Assembly: GCF_023370075.1 (NCBI RefSeq)
Contig: NZ_CP097153.1
Location: forward strand, 310,001-374,000
Reading direction: 5' to 3'
DNA length: 64,000 nt
DNA from: Deinococcus sp. QL22
Lineage (GTDB): Bacteria; Deinococcota; Deinococci; Deinococcales; Deinococcaceae
A program made the translations under genes and the position numbers. A model generated the notes under the pieces. It did not search any database and was not told the origin of the DNA. It saw only the letters and a program-made list of their open reading frames with translations. The number at the start of each line of letters is the position of its first letter. The stretch's first letter is position 1. Positions 18,269-27,554 of this stretch are shown piece by piece.

Positions 18269-19597
18269 GTGAAGATTACAGTCACCGCCAAGCTGAAGTT
18301 GCGGCCTACCCCAGAGCAGAAGACCGCTCTGGACGCTGTGACTTTGGCCTACCGTGACGCAGTGAACTTCACTTCTGGGATCGCCTTTACCGAAAATAAA
18401 TTGTCGGCCGGGATGCGGCTTCAGAAGGTGGTATACGAAGACCTGCGCGAAAAGTTCGGTCTGCCGTCTCAAATGGCCTGCAATGCACCCCGTCAAGTCG
18501 CCGCCAGCTACAAAGCACTGTGGACGAAATGCAAAGACCACCACGCCCGCCAGCAATGGATTCAGAGTGTCAAGCCTGGCTATCAGCCCCGTCCTTTCCA
18601 GGGATTCGAACGGCCCGCGAAATTCATCTCCCGCACCCTGACCTACAATTTTGGACGCGACTATTCGTGGAAGAAAGATCAGCAAGTCAGTGTACAGACT
18701 CTCGAAGGTCGTCAGGTCATGGCCTACGACGGCTGGAACAAGCACTTGGAGCTGATTCGGTCTGGCTGTGAAGTCGGCGGCGCTAAGCTCTCCTACCAGA
18801 AATCCAAAAAGCAGTATTTTCTGCTCGTCAGCCTGGAAATTGACTTGCCTGATCCCCAGCCTGCGGACCATAAGAACGTGGTCGGCGTGGATGTGGGCCA
18901 GCGCTTCCATGCCGTCGTGACCGATACCCGCAACCGCACCACATTCTTTTCAGGACAGCAGACCAACCACAAAAAAGAGGGCTTTGCCCGTGTTCGTCAA
19001 TCGTTGCAGCGCAAAGGCACCCGTTCTGCGACGAGAAGGCTTATTGCTTTCTCGGGCCGGGAAAGACGGTTCATCGCTGACCGCAATCATTCCCTGGCTT
19101 CCCAGATTCTGAAGACCTATCCCCAAGCCGTCATCGGTCTGGAGGACCTGAAAGACATCCGCACCCGGACCGAAGGACGCAGCAACCCGCAGGCCAGCCT
19201 GAAGGCCAAGCGGGCCAGGCGGCGTCGTTCGCAGTGGAGTTTTGCCGAGTTGCAGACTTTTCTGGCCTATAAAGCCAGTCTGGCCGGCAGCATGGCCATT
19301 GGGGTGGATGCCCAGTACACCTCGCAACAGTGCGTCAAGTGCGGACATACCAGCAAGGGGAATAGACCTCAAGCTGGACTGATATTCGTCTGCGAGGTAT
19401 GCGGGTACCAGGTGCATTCAGATCTTCTTGGAGCGAGAAATGTCACTCTCAGAGCGTTGGCGGTCCGGCAAGACTGGACCGCTACGGGTGCCTTGTCAGT
19501 GCGCCCTGATGTGTCGAGCGTTGAAGCCAAAGCTGAGCGCCTGCAACGGTACTCAGAGCTGCGGTGGAGCTCAGACACAAGCCCATCACTTGAGTGA
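18269..19597 (+). CDS. tnpB: TnpB RNA-guided nuclease of an IS605/IS1341-type element
   Basis: This 442-residue protein starts with GTG at 18269 (MKITVTAKLKLRPTPEQKTA, the TnpB N-terminal wedge). The RuvC residues are VVGVDVGQRF (D208), VIGLEDLKDI (E292) and HSDLLGARN (D385). A zinc ribbon CVKCGH...CEVCGY uses C355, C358, C375 and C378. All key residues are present, so the nuclease is probably active. No tnpA transposase is nearby, so this is a tnpB-only element. TnpB cuts DNA guided by an RNA made from the element's right end and flanking sequence. Confidence 0.93.
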   Translation: MKITVTAKLKLRPTPEQKTALDAVTLAYRDAVNFTSGIAFTENKLSAGMRLQKVVYEDLREKFGLPSQMACNAPRQVAASYKALWTKCKDHHARQQWIQSVKPGYQPRPFQGFERPAKFISRTLTYNFGRDYSWKKDQQVSVQTLEGRQVMAYDGWNKHLELIRSGCEVGGAKLSYQKSKKQYFLLVSLEIDLPDPQPADHKNVVGVDVGQRFHAVVTDTRNRTTFFSGQQTNHKKEGFARVRQSLQRKGTRSATRRLIAFSGRERRFIADRNHSLASQILKTYPQAVIGLEDLKDIRTRTEGRSNPQASLKAKRARRRRSQWSFAELQTFLAYKASLAGSMAIGVDAQYTSQQCVKCGHTSKGNRPQAGLIFVCEVCGYQVHSDLLGARNVTLRALAVRQDWTATGALSVRPDVSSVEAKAERLQRYSELRWSSDTSPSLE

Positions 19598-19605
19598 TGG
19601 GTCAT
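19450..19605 (+). ncRNA. Predicted reRNA (omega RNA) scaffold at the tnpB right end
   Basis: In IS605-type elements the guide RNA scaffold overlaps the 3' end of tnpB and continues into flanking DNA. Here the terminal hairpin CCCATCAC/GTGATGGG (19582-19589 and 19594-19601, loop TTGA) overlaps the tnpB stop codon as expected. The ~16-20 nt after about 19605 would be the guide. The 5' limit of the RNA is a guess. Confidence 0.45.
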
Positions 19606-19639
19606 TGACGACCTTCCCCTGCAAGGTGAAGTGCTCCAG

Positions 19640-19924
19640 TAATTTAGGAATGGCCGCCTGGACGGTGCCGGAGGTAAAGGCACCACCATTGGTAACCGTG
19701 ACGCCCGGCACGGCGACACTGCGCTGAAGCCTGTCCGGCTCAGTATGGCGGAGGCCGCCTCAGTTCCGCTGGTCGGCCTGGCAGGCGCCGGTTGAAATTG
19801 GCAAAGTCAAGCGTGGAGACAAGGTCTTTATTCAGGTGGGGTCAGGTGATGTGAGCACCTTCGCCATTGAGCTCGCCAAGCACCTAGACGCAGCAGTGGC
19901 AGACCCCCTGGGACGTGACCACAC
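19640..19924 (+). pseudogene. Remnant of a zinc-type alcohol dehydrogenase/quinone reductase
   Basis: On the plus strand, MAEAASVPLVGLAGAG (from 19745) and, one frame over, EIGKVKRGDKVFIQVGSGDV with STFAIELAKHLDAAVAD match the nucleotide-binding region of MDR-type quinone oxidoreductases. The two halves are out of frame and both ends are missing. The first ~100 bases of this interval can be read on the minus strand (TVTNGGAFTSGTVQAAIPKL) but are unassigned. Nothing here can make a functional protein. Confidence 0.6.
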
Positions 19925-21028
19925 TCAGCCCGGAATCAGTCGGGCTTGCTGCAGCTGCGCGAACAGATCGAAAAATGAGTCCTCCGTGTTCTGGTAGCCC
20001 GTGAAACCAAGCCGCCGGCTGCGGGCCATATCGGTCATGACCTCCATCGGGCGGCCCAGGTCAAGGTCCGTATGCCAGGGTGAGGCCAACCGGCCGAGAT
20101 TCGGCTCCGCCAGACCGTGCTGCTGAGCAAGTTCCGCCCACACGCCCTCAGCGCCGCTCAACTCGACTTCAAGTGGGTGAACGGTGCCGTCATAGCCGAC
20201 GGCCTCCACGCCGAACCATGCTGCAATCCGGCCCCAGAGCCAGCTCCACCGGAAGACGTCACCGTTGACCACATTGAATGCTTGATTGTGGGCGGCTTGT
20301 GTCTCAGCGGCCCACAGCAATTGTTGTGCCAGTACGCGGGCATCGGTCACGTCTGAGAGCCCCGACCACTGCGCGGCAGAGCCTGGCCAACGGAAAGGCC
20401 TGCCACTGGCCTTGCAGATGGAGGCGTAGACCGCCAGCGTCGTGCCCAAGTTCATTGCATTGCCAGTGGCCTGACCAATCAGGGTGTGAGGGCGGTGCAC
20501 ACTCCAGCTGAATCCGTCCCGCTCGGCGGCCGCGTACACCTCGTCCTCCTGCGCATAGTAAAAGTTCGGCAGATCCAGGCGCGGCATCTCTTCGCGCAGC
20601 GGTGTGGGCGGCAGTGCGTCGCCATTCGCGTACGCATCGAAGGGCCCCAGGTAGTGTTTCAGGCCTGTCACCAGCGCGACGTGCTGCACTGAACGCTGAG
20701 GTGAAAGAACCGATAACACGTTCCGAACCATCTCGGCGTTGACCCGGATGTTCTCCGCTTCTGTCTCCTGACGCGCCCAACTCGTGATGAAGACATGGCT
20801 GGGGGCCACATCTGTCAGGGCTGCAGCGAGGGAAGCCACATCGCGGAGGTCAGCCGCGAGTGGTTGAAGGCCGGCGATGCCAGAACCAGGTGTCCTGGAG
20901 AGCCCATAGGTGGTCCAGCCGCGGTCGATCAAGAGCGGCGCGAGGTAGCGGCCAGACAGGCCCGTCGCGCCCACAATGAGAGCAGTCTGGTCAGGACGTG
21001 GCTGGAATAAAGGAGAAGAAGGAAGCAT
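19925..21028 (-). CDS. PRISE-like short-chain dehydrogenase/reductase (NAD(P)H-dependent enone reductase type)
   Basis: This 367-residue protein has a Rossmann N-terminus with TALIVGATGLSGRYLAPLLI and an Arg in LSRTPGS suiting NADPH. The PRISE (progesterone 5-beta-reductase/iridoid synthase) motif NFYYAQEDEVYA holds the catalytic tyrosine, and HRPHTLIG follows as in that family. PRISE enzymes reduce activated C=C bonds of enones. The gene is last in the leftward operon under the TetR gene, 80 nt after the esterase. Start: GAGG lies 7 nt before the ATG. The natural substrate is unknown. Confidence 0.8.
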   Translation of the reverse strand: MLPSSPLFQPRPDQTALIVGATGLSGRYLAPLLIDRGWTTYGLSRTPGSGIAGLQPLAADLRDVASLAAALTDVAPSHVFITSWARQETEAENIRVNAEMVRNVLSVLSPQRSVQHVALVTGLKHYLGPFDAYANGDALPPTPLREEMPRLDLPNFYYAQEDEVYAAAERDGFSWSVHRPHTLIGQATGNAMNLGTTLAVYASICKASGRPFRWPGSAAQWSGLSDVTDARVLAQQLLWAAETQAAHNQAFNVVNGDVFRWSWLWGRIAAWFGVEAVGYDGTVHPLEVELSGAEGVWAELAQQHGLAEPNLGRLASPWHTDLDLGRPMEVMTDMARSRRLGFTGYQNTEDSFFDLFAQLQQARLIPG

Positions 21029-21108
21029 TGGGGCACCTCAGGAGTGAAGGAAATGGTCAGGCGACAAAGGCACAACAGGATCGGGCAGGGTGACCTATCA
21101 GGTCAGGT

Positions 21109-22143
21109 TCAGGATAAGCGCGCCACAGCAGAGTCAGCGAGCTGCAGGCCCTGCCTCAGGGCTTGGAGGCTGCGCTCCAGAAACTCCGCCGACACCGAAG
21201 CGCCGGACATGAACAGTTCGCTCGCGTGATAGCCCCCCTCCACTTCGAAGAATTCGCACGGTACTCCTGCTTCTGCTAGGCGCCGCGCGTATTCTTTGTC
21301 TTCCAAGTAGAACAAGTCCAGCGTTCCCACACCAATCCACGCCGGCGCGAGCCCACGCAGATCCATACGCCGCGCTGGCACCGCGTACTCTGGTGCCTGC
21401 TCCAGAACCGGCTGATGACCAAGATACGCCGTCCACCCCAGCTGGTTGGATCCAGGCGTCCACACGAATTCACCCCTGTTGTCGTGCTGTTCAAGCAACA
21501 CCGTGCGGTCATCCAGCATCGGATAGAACAGCAGTTGGAAGGCAGGTTGCACCTCACCACGGTCGTGCGCGAGTTGCGCGAGGCCAGCAGCTAGACCTGC
21601 GCCTGCACTGTCTCCAGCCAGAGCGATCCGCTCAGGGTTCACCCCGAGCTCGGCGGCATGATCTTTCAACCATGTCAGTGCGGCGTAGCAGTCCTCCAGG
21701 GGACCTGGGAATGGCACCTTCAGGGCGAGGCGGTAGTCCACGTTGACGACCAGCACGCCGAGTTCGTTCGCGAAGCGCGCGCATTGCCGGTGATAGTCCT
21801 GGGCTGAACCCGAGATGAAACCGCCACCGTGGACGTACAGCAGCGCTGCCGCGTTCCGCAGCCCTCCCCGTGGCCGGTACAGCAGCACGGCGACGTCCGG
21901 CGCACCCGCTGGCCCAGGAATCTCACACCGCTCAAATAGGACGTTTGTTGGGTCTGGCACAGGAGGAGCGACGCGCTGCATCACAGATACGAGTGGGCGC
22001 GTGAACGCTGGATGACGCAGCCTCAGGAGGGGATGGCGTAGCTCGGGGTGAAGCTTGGCATACGACACGGCACGGCGAGAATATAGCCATCCAGTCAGCG
22101 CGCCAAGCGCCGTGATTGTGGTAGCGATGCCTCTGGTCTTCAT
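21109..22143 (-). CDS. HSL-family alpha/beta hydrolase (esterase/lipase)
   Basis: The start is ATG 22143 behind GGAGGA; an in-frame start 18 bases upstream is less likely. The ~344-residue protein has a hydrophobic N-terminal segment (residues ~5-25) that may anchor it. The oxyanion motif is VHGGGFISG and the nucleophile motif GDSAGAG, typical of hormone-sensitive-lipase-like esterases. Acid and histidine are in GVGTLDLFYLED and GGYHASEL. It would hydrolyse short-chain esters, consistent with a detoxification cluster. Confidence 0.88.
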   Translation of the reverse strand: MKTRGIATTITALGALTGWLYSRRAVSYAKLHPELRHPLLRLRHPAFTRPLVSVMQRVAPPVPDPTNVLFERCEIPGPAGAPDVAVLLYRPRGGLRNAAALLYVHGGGFISGSAQDYHRQCARFANELGVLVVNVDYRLALKVPFPGPLEDCYAALTWLKDHAAELGVNPERIALAGDSAGAGLAAGLAQLAHDRGEVQPAFQLLFYPMLDDRTVLLEQHDNRGEFVWTPGSNQLGWTAYLGHQPVLEQAPEYAVPARRMDLRGLAPAWIGVGTLDLFYLEDKEYARRLAEAGVPCEFFEVEGGYHASELFMSGASVSAEFLERSLQALRQGLQLADSAVARLS

Positions 22144-22215
22144 TCTGTCCTCCTGATCCACTGGTTGTTGCTGGCTCCCTGGTTCAGGCCTCTTGAGACG
22201 TGCCCATGCTGGTCG

Positions 22216-22950
22216 TCATGCCGTCAGGGCACGGTTGAGGGTAACCATACCGTCATGCGTGAGCGGCGCGCTTTGGGTCATGAATGTCTTCATCAGTGCG
22301 TCGCGGTTCTGCGGCGCACGTTGCTGGTCGGCAGCGGTCACCGCCACCTGCAGTTCGTCCAACGGCAATTCAGTGCAGTATGCCGGGGTACCCGGCTGCT
22401 GCCGCCAAGACTCTGCGAGGGCTCCTGCGTCCAGGGCGTCAAAACCCGTGGCGTCCACCAACTGCATCGCTGTAGCTTTTGCTTGTCTATCGTCACCAGC
22501 CACTGGAAGGGCGATCCGTGCGGGCGTGCCAGCGGCCGTGCCCCGGTCTGTCAGGGTCTGCGCCAACACCGCGTTCCATGCTTTGGTCACCGGTCGGCCA
22601 ATCTGTTCACTGACCCAGACGCCTTCCGGTTTGCCTGCATCGACTTCCGTGATAGCCCCGTCGCGGAAAGGATAGTAGTTCGACGTGTCTATGACCACGA
22701 CGTCCTTGGGAACTTCGCTGAAGAGCCCTCCCAGTTCAGTGTGACGAGCGAACGGGATCGACAGAATGATCACGTCAACGTCCTGAACCGCCTCTTGCTT
22801 GGTGACGGCAACCGCACCGACTTCACGGGCGAGGTCAAAAATGGACTCCGGCCCTTTGGAGTTCGCGAGTTTGACCGTATGGCCCCGAGCAGCGAGCTTG
22901 CGGGCGAGGGTAGCGCCAATATGGCCAGCGCCGATGATACCGATGTTCAT
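22216..22950 (-). CDS. NADPH-dependent F420 reductase-like dinucleotide-binding protein
   Basis: This 244-residue protein begins MNIGIIGAGHIGATLARKLA, the GxGxxG Rossmann motif of the NADP_oxidored_coenzyme-F420 family, and LANSKGPES follows in the NADPH 2'-phosphate position. Deinococcus is not known to rely on F420, so this member probably oxidises or reduces another cofactor or substrate. The ATG overlaps the TetR stop (ATGA), indicating coupled translation. SD GGAG precedes the start. Confidence 0.82.
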   Translation of the reverse strand: MNIGIIGAGHIGATLARKLAARGHTVKLANSKGPESIFDLAREVGAVAVTKQEAVQDVDVIILSIPFARHTELGGLFSEVPKDVVVIDTSNYYPFRDGAITEVDAGKPEGVWVSEQIGRPVTKAWNAVLAQTLTDRGTAAGTPARIALPVAGDDRQAKATAMQLVDATGFDALDAGALAESWRQQPGTPAYCTELPLDELQVAVTAADQQRAPQNRDALMKTFMTQSAPLTHDGMVTLNRALTA

Positions 22951-23600
22951 GGTTGACTCCTGGTGGTGTCTGAGCGGTCATACCCGCTCTGAATGAGGGT
23001 GCGGAGGCGCCTGGCGTCATCCGTGGATCCTTCCCCCCGGATCCAGGCGACGGCGGCGGTAGCCAGGAACAGGTCACGCGACTGCACCTCGGTGCGGACA
23101 TGGCCCTGCACTTGAGCCGCTTGGAGAAACTCGTCCGTCATGGTGATGAGCTGATCGCAGGGATAAGTCAGTGGGTTGTCCGGTGCACTCGCCCGGGTCG
23201 CCGCCATCAGGGGTTCAGGCAGGCCGCTAAAGGCATTGAGGTAGTCCTCCAGGGCGCCCAACCACTGCTGTAGGGCCTCATCCGGGTCGGCAATCTGGAT
23301 TAGGGTCGCGCGCCGGGCGACCAGTTCCTGGGAGTGAAGCTGTAAGACCGCAGCCAGGAGGGCCTCTCGGGTCGGGAAATGACGGTAAAGCGTCCCCGGT
23401 CCGATTCCTGCTTCCTTGGCAATGGCGTCCAGTGAGGTGCCGATACCGTGCTGCTGGAAGTGACGCTGTGCCGTGTCCAGGATGACCGTGCGGTTGCGAA
23501 TGACGTCAGTGCGGGGTTTGCGTGAGGTGGCTTCCGTAGAGATCAGTCCTCCTTGCTGAAGTGAGTGGGGATGCTTTGACACTGTAGAAACGACCTTCAT
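22947..23600 (-). CDS. TetR-family transcriptional regulator
   Basis: This 217-residue protein has a TetR helix-turn-helix over residues ~35-80 (ILDTAQRHFQQHGIGTSLDA, IAKEAGIGPGTLYRHFPTRE). The C-terminal ligand domain (residues ~85-217) is variable. AGAGG lies six bases before the ATG at 23600. It is first in the leftward operon and divergent from the monooxygenase gene. The likely operator at 23620-23634 sits within the divergent promoter, so it should repress both directions until it binds an inducer. Confidence 0.9.
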   Translation of the reverse strand: MKVVSTVSKHPHSLQQGGLISTEATSRKPRTDVIRNRTVILDTAQRHFQQHGIGTSLDAIAKEAGIGPGTLYRHFPTREALLAAVLQLHSQELVARRATLIQIADPDEALQQWLGALEDYLNAFSGLPEPLMAATRASAPDNPLTYPCDQLITMTDEFLQAAQVQGHVRTEVQSRDLFLATAAVAWIRGEGSTDDARRLRTLIQSGYDRSDTTRSQP

Positions 23601-23612
23601 TCTGAAGCCTCT

Positions 23613-23640
23613 TGCATTTCGGAGACTACCTCCGTATTGT
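23613..23640 (+). promoter_or_regulatory. Promoter of the monooxygenase gene with operator in its spacer
   Basis: TTGCAT (23613-23618) and TATTGT (23635-23640) are 16 bp apart. CGGAG-ACTAC-CTCCG (23620-23634), an inverted repeat suited to a TetR dimer, fills the spacer. On the other strand TACAAT (23641-23636) is a -10 box for the tetR operon, so one bound repressor could shut both. Confidence 0.55.
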
Positions 23641-23647
23641 ACTCTAT

Positions 23648-24997
23648 ATGAAGCGGAGAAGCTCTCCAGATAGACGCATGATCCTGGGCATGCAATTCAG
23701 CAACGGCTACGGCTCTCAACCCCACTCGTGGCGGATGCCAGGGGTCAACCCCACCAACGCCACTGACTTCGACGCTCAGGTACGTTACGCCCAGGCCGCC
23801 GAGCGGGGCAAGATCGATTTCCTGTTCCTGCCCGACGGCCTGGGCATGGACACCGACCTTTCGCACCAGCCTTCCATGTTCACACTGGAACCGCTGCTGA
23901 CCCTGGCGGCCGTCGCCCGCGCTACCAGCCGCATCGGGCTGGTCACCACAGCGTCCTCGACCTTCAACGAGCCGTACAACTTGGCCCGCATGTTCAAAAC
24001 CCTCGACGTCATGAGCCACGGACGTATGGGATGGAACGTCGTCCCGACCTCCGACCCGACAGGCGCAGCCAATTTCGGAAAGCACCCCATGCAACGCCAG
24101 GAGAAGTACGAGCGCCTGCATGAAACAGTGCAGATCGTGCAGGCCCTGTGGGGGAGCTGGGGCCAGGACGCCTGGATTCACGACGCCGAGAGTGGGCACT
24201 TCGCGGACGCTTCCAAGATTCGGCCCGTGAATCTGAAGGGTCGTCACGTGGGTTCGCAGGGCCCGTTGCCCATTCCGCCCTCGGAGCAGGGTCAACCGGT
24301 CATCTTCCAGGCCGGGGGCGGCCACTCCGGCTTGCAGGTGGCCGGTCAGTACGCCAACGGCGTGATCGGGGCGACGTTCACCATTGAGGATGCTCGCGCC
24401 CAACGCACGGCCCTGCGCCGGGCGGCCCAGGAAGCTGGCCGCGACCCTGATGAAATCAAGTTCTTCGCCGGAGTGATGCCCGCTCTCGGTGCCACCAAAC
24501 GCGACGCCATTGACCGCCGACTACAGCTCGGCAAGGATCTCCTCCCATCACGGGTGCCCTACCTCGCACAAATGCTCCGTCTCCCCCTGTCGGTCACCCG
24601 CCTCGATACTCCGCTCACAGAGCAGGAACTGGACGCCGCTCAACCCTCACCCGCTGATCCCCGCTCCGGGCAGGCCTTGAAGGTGGCCCGCGAGGGCTGG
24701 ACAATCCGCGAGATTCTTGCCCACGGGGTGATCGACTATCACCCCACCCCCGTCGGCACGCCCGAAGTGGTCGCCGACCACATGCAGGAGTGGTTTGAGG
24801 CTGGCGCTGCGGATGGGTTCTGGGTCTCCGTCGATGTCTACGAGGACGGCATTGACACCTTTGTCGATCAGGTGGTGCCCATCTTGCAGGAACGGGGACT
24901 GTTCCACACCGACTATGAGGGCACCACGCTACGGGATCACCTCGGGGTGCGGGAACAGTATGGCCTTGACCCACGCCTCCTCGCCGTGAGCGGCTGA
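23648..24997 (+). CDS. LLM-class flavin-dependent monooxygenase (NtaA/SnaA/DszA type)
   Basis: This ~449-residue luciferase-like FMNH2-dependent oxygenase has MQFSNGYGSQPHSWRMPGVN at its N-terminus, a long (>430 aa) TIM barrel, LVTTASSTFNEPYNLARMF and GRMGWNVVPTSD, typical of the NtaA/DszA group. That group oxidises aminocarboxylates, sulfur heterocycles or antibiotics using FMNH2 from a separate reductase. I set the start at ATG 23648; earlier codons overlap the promoter. It is followed by a drug-efflux MFS. Confidence 0.88.
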   Translation: MKRRSSPDRRMILGMQFSNGYGSQPHSWRMPGVNPTNATDFDAQVRYAQAAERGKIDFLFLPDGLGMDTDLSHQPSMFTLEPLLTLAAVARATSRIGLVTTASSTFNEPYNLARMFKTLDVMSHGRMGWNVVPTSDPTGAANFGKHPMQRQEKYERLHETVQIVQALWGSWGQDAWIHDAESGHFADASKIRPVNLKGRHVGSQGPLPIPPSEQGQPVIFQAGGGHSGLQVAGQYANGVIGATFTIEDARAQRTALRRAAQEAGRDPDEIKFFAGVMPALGATKRDAIDRRLQLGKDLLPSRVPYLAQMLRLPLSVTRLDTPLTEQELDAAQPSPADPRSGQALKVAREGWTIREILAHGVIDYHPTPVGTPEVVADHMQEWFEAGAADGFWVSVDVYEDGIDTFVDQVVPILQERGLFHTDYEGTTLRDHLGVREQYGLDPRLLAVSG

Positions 24998-25091
24998 TCC
25001 ATAGAACCAAGCGAACTGTTGCTCGGTTCGCGTCATGACCCTCTCCTTCCCGACTGTCCCACCACCAGTGTTCTCTCCCGAGGCTTCCTTC

Positions 25092-26570
25092 ATGACCACT
25101 CAGACCCGTGCTATTCCTGCGCCCGCAAACCCAGACGCGCGCAACCGCGCCATCATCCTGGTCCTCCTGATCGCCTCGTTCGTCGTCGTGCTGAACGAGA
25201 CCATCATGAATGTCGCGTTGCCGACCCTGATCACCGAGTTCCGCGTCACAGCAGGTGTAGCGCAGTGGCTGGCCACTGCGTTCATGCTGACCATGGCGGT
25301 GGTGATTCCCACCACAGGCTTCCTGATGCAGCGTCTCTCCACACGTGCTGTGTTTTTTCTCGCTATGGGAACTTTCACTGTCGGCACCGTGCTGGCAGCC
25401 ATCGCGCCTTCCTTTGACCTGCTGTTGTTCGCACGTGTTGTGCAGGCGGTCGGCACAGCCATCATGATCCCGCTCTTGTTCACCACGGTCATGACCTTGA
25501 TTCCTGCCGAGCGGCGCGGCGCAGTCATGGGCAGCATCAGTATCGTCATCGCGGTCGCCCCTGCCCTGGGACCGACGGTCAGCGGACTGATTCTTCAGTC
25601 GATGTCCTGGCGGTTCATGTTCGTGTTCGTGCTGCCCTTCACCATCGGTGCCCTGGTCTTCGGTGCGCGGACGCTCGTGAATCTCGGCGAGCCACGGCGG
25701 TTGTCCCTGGATGTGGTGTCGCTGCCTCTTTCCGCAGTGGGGTTCGGTGGACTGGTCTACGCGCTGAGTCGCCTGGGTGAATCACCTGCCGGCTTGAGTG
25801 ACCCCTTGGTAAGTGTGCCGCTGCTGCTCAGCGTGTTCAGCCTGGTGCTGTTTGTCTGGCGGCAACAGGTCCTACAACGTCAGGACGCGCCGCTGCTGGA
25901 TCTCCGCGCGCTGCGCTACCCCGTGTTCACAGTCGGCGTCGTGTCGATCATGCTGCTGGCCGTGGCCTTTTTCGGCGGAGCAATTCTGCTGCCCCTCTAC
26001 CTCCAGGACGTTCGCGGTCTGAGTACGCTTCAGACCGGCCTGCTGGTGCTGCCTGGCGGCGTATTGATGGGCGTGCTCGCCCCCGCGATCGGGCGGCTGT
26101 ATGACCGTCATGGCCCAGCCCTGCTGGCGACCCCAGGAGCAGTGCTGCTCACGCTATCTCTCTGGAGCTTCAGCCGCATCACCGCCGAGACGGGTGTAAC
26201 GGCCCTCCTGGCTCTGCACCTCGTGATGAGTGCTGGGTTGGCGTTGACCTTTACACCCCTGTTCACGGCCGCGACGACTCCGCTTCCTGCCCGCCTGTAC
26301 TCCCATGGCAGCGCCATCATGAACACGTTGCAGCAGGTGGCGGGGGCTGCTGGGACCGCTTTGCTGATCACCGTGATGACGGGGCGAACCACGCGTGCTC
26401 TAGCGGAAGGGATGGCCCTCCCGCTTGCTCGAGCGGAAGGAGTGCGCGCGGCGTTTGGGGTGGCCTCTGGCATTGCGCTCGTGCTGGCACTGCTCGTGCT
26501 GTTTATGCGCCGCACCTCCGCGCCGTCAGGCGAGGAGGCTGACAGGGCACACGTTCAAGCTGGGCACTAA
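25092..26570 (+). CDS. EmrB/QacA-type (DHA2) drug efflux transporter
   Basis: This ~492-residue protein has 13-14 hydrophobic helices and the DHA2 motif-1 context (LNETIMNVALPTLITEFRVT). GFLMQRLSTRAVFFLAMGTF gives motif A and IVIAVAPALGPTVSGLI gives motif C, typical of drug/proton antiporters. ATG 25092 has GAGG about ten bases upstream; an in-frame ATG at 25035 would add 19 residues but has no site. It lies 94 nt after the monooxygenase, probably co-transcribed, and would export the monooxygenase substrate or product. Confidence 0.88.
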   Translation: MTTQTRAIPAPANPDARNRAIILVLLIASFVVVLNETIMNVALPTLITEFRVTAGVAQWLATAFMLTMAVVIPTTGFLMQRLSTRAVFFLAMGTFTVGTVLAAIAPSFDLLLFARVVQAVGTAIMIPLLFTTVMTLIPAERRGAVMGSISIVIAVAPALGPTVSGLILQSMSWRFMFVFVLPFTIGALVFGARTLVNLGEPRRLSLDVVSLPLSAVGFGGLVYALSRLGESPAGLSDPLVSVPLLLSVFSLVLFVWRQQVLQRQDAPLLDLRALRYPVFTVGVVSIMLLAVAFFGGAILLPLYLQDVRGLSTLQTGLLVLPGGVLMGVLAPAIGRLYDRHGPALLATPGAVLLTLSLWSFSRITAETGVTALLALHLVMSAGLALTFTPLFTAATTPLPARLYSHGSAIMNTLQQVAGAAGTALLITVMTGRTTRALAEGMALPLARAEGVRAAFGVASGIALVLALLVLFMRRTSAPSGEEADRAHVQAGH

Positions 26571-26632
26571 CTGGACTTGGGAAAAATTCACGAGCCACTG
26601 AATAAAGCCGTGGAGCATGAACACTATTGAAG

Positions 26633-26910
26633 TCATATGCGGGATCGCCGGGGATATCTCCCGGCGATCTTCTGCCGAATGGCAGGCACCGACTCGCCGA
26701 ATAAGCCATCGGGTGGTGACAGGCGCAGCCCTTGCCGGAAGAGCAAGGCCACAAGGCATAACACCGCGTGATGGTGCAGGCCCTGCCAGCTTCGCCCCCC
26801 GCAATGCTCCCGCCCAACTTCCTGTAAGACACCGCGGTGGCCCAGCTCACAGGCCCAACGTTGCTTCGTGGTCGGAATCAAGTGCTTGAATGCCGTTTCA
26901 GGCGGCAAAT
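26633..26910 (-). pseudogene. IS701-like transposase fragment
   Basis: On the minus strand a fragment reads TKQRWACELGHRGVLQEVG then GGRSWQGLHHHAVLCLVALL. The RSW-G-HHH pattern is typical of the C-terminal end of IS701-family transposases. Both ends are missing and the frame is broken. It is a fossil insertion. Confidence 0.55.
26643..26669. terminator. Strong hairpin after the efflux gene
   Basis: GATCGCCGGG (26643-26652) and CCCGGCGATC (26660-26669) pair around 7 nt and are followed by TTCT. It lies 72 bp after the MFS stop and may end that transcript, or it may be an IS end. Confidence 0.5.
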
Positions 26911-27554
26911 TGCAGGGGTGATATTTCTTTTCCCTCGGGCGCGTTGCTCACCGATAACCAAGGCACCTTCCGGGGGAAGGTGCTGTCCTCAGCCCAGGTA
27001 AGCTCAGGAACGGTGGCTTCCTACAGCTAAGCAGCGAGCGGCAGCACAATCAGCGGTGCGGGTCTGTTCTGGCGATCACACAGCAAGGCTCATGTGGGCT
27101 CTTTGACCTGGAGTGGCACGTCAATCCGAGCATGCCGGAGATCTGGACTTGTGGAGCAGCCATGGGCGCGCCATCACGTCCCATCAGGCGACGCGAGCGG
27201 CGTCCCTCTCCGCCGACCAGCGCCAAGAAAACCGCGTGCTGGCGCAGACCCGACAGGGCATTGAGCAGTCGGTCTTTCGTGTGCTGGGGGGCGTCTATCG
27301 CCATCGGCGGCGTCGGTTTGCCCTTCGAGTTCAGCTGATCGCGGCGCTCTGCAACCTCCCCCGCGCACGGCCCATCTGACTTTCGCGGGAGGTCTATTGA
27401 ATTGCATGAATTATTACTAACCTTCCTAAGCCTGATTCTTTGGCCGATTGGAACGGTCGTCCCTCACCCGCTCTTCTTCATGACATGTTCACTCTTCCAC
27501 TAGAGCAGCATCGTGAAACAATTCTGAGATAAGACTTTTAATCTAATCCTCTCT
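26911..27554. other. IS graveyard and leader of the EAL gene
   Basis: Apart from the IS5-like fragment this stretch has no gene. It holds a 9-bp hairpin (GCACCTTCC/GGAAGGTGC, 26963-26971 and 26975-26983). The last ~130 bases are AT-richer and should contain the promoter of the EAL gene; TAATCT at 27539-27544 is a possible -10 box ten bases before the ATG. Confidence 0.4.
27190..27380 (+). pseudogene. IS5-like transposase C-terminal fragment
   Basis: ENRVLAQTRQGIEQSVFRVL followed by VYRHRRRRFALRVQLIAALC is the E-containing end of an IS5/IS1031-type transposase. Upstream catalytic regions are absent or out of frame. Confidence 0.5.
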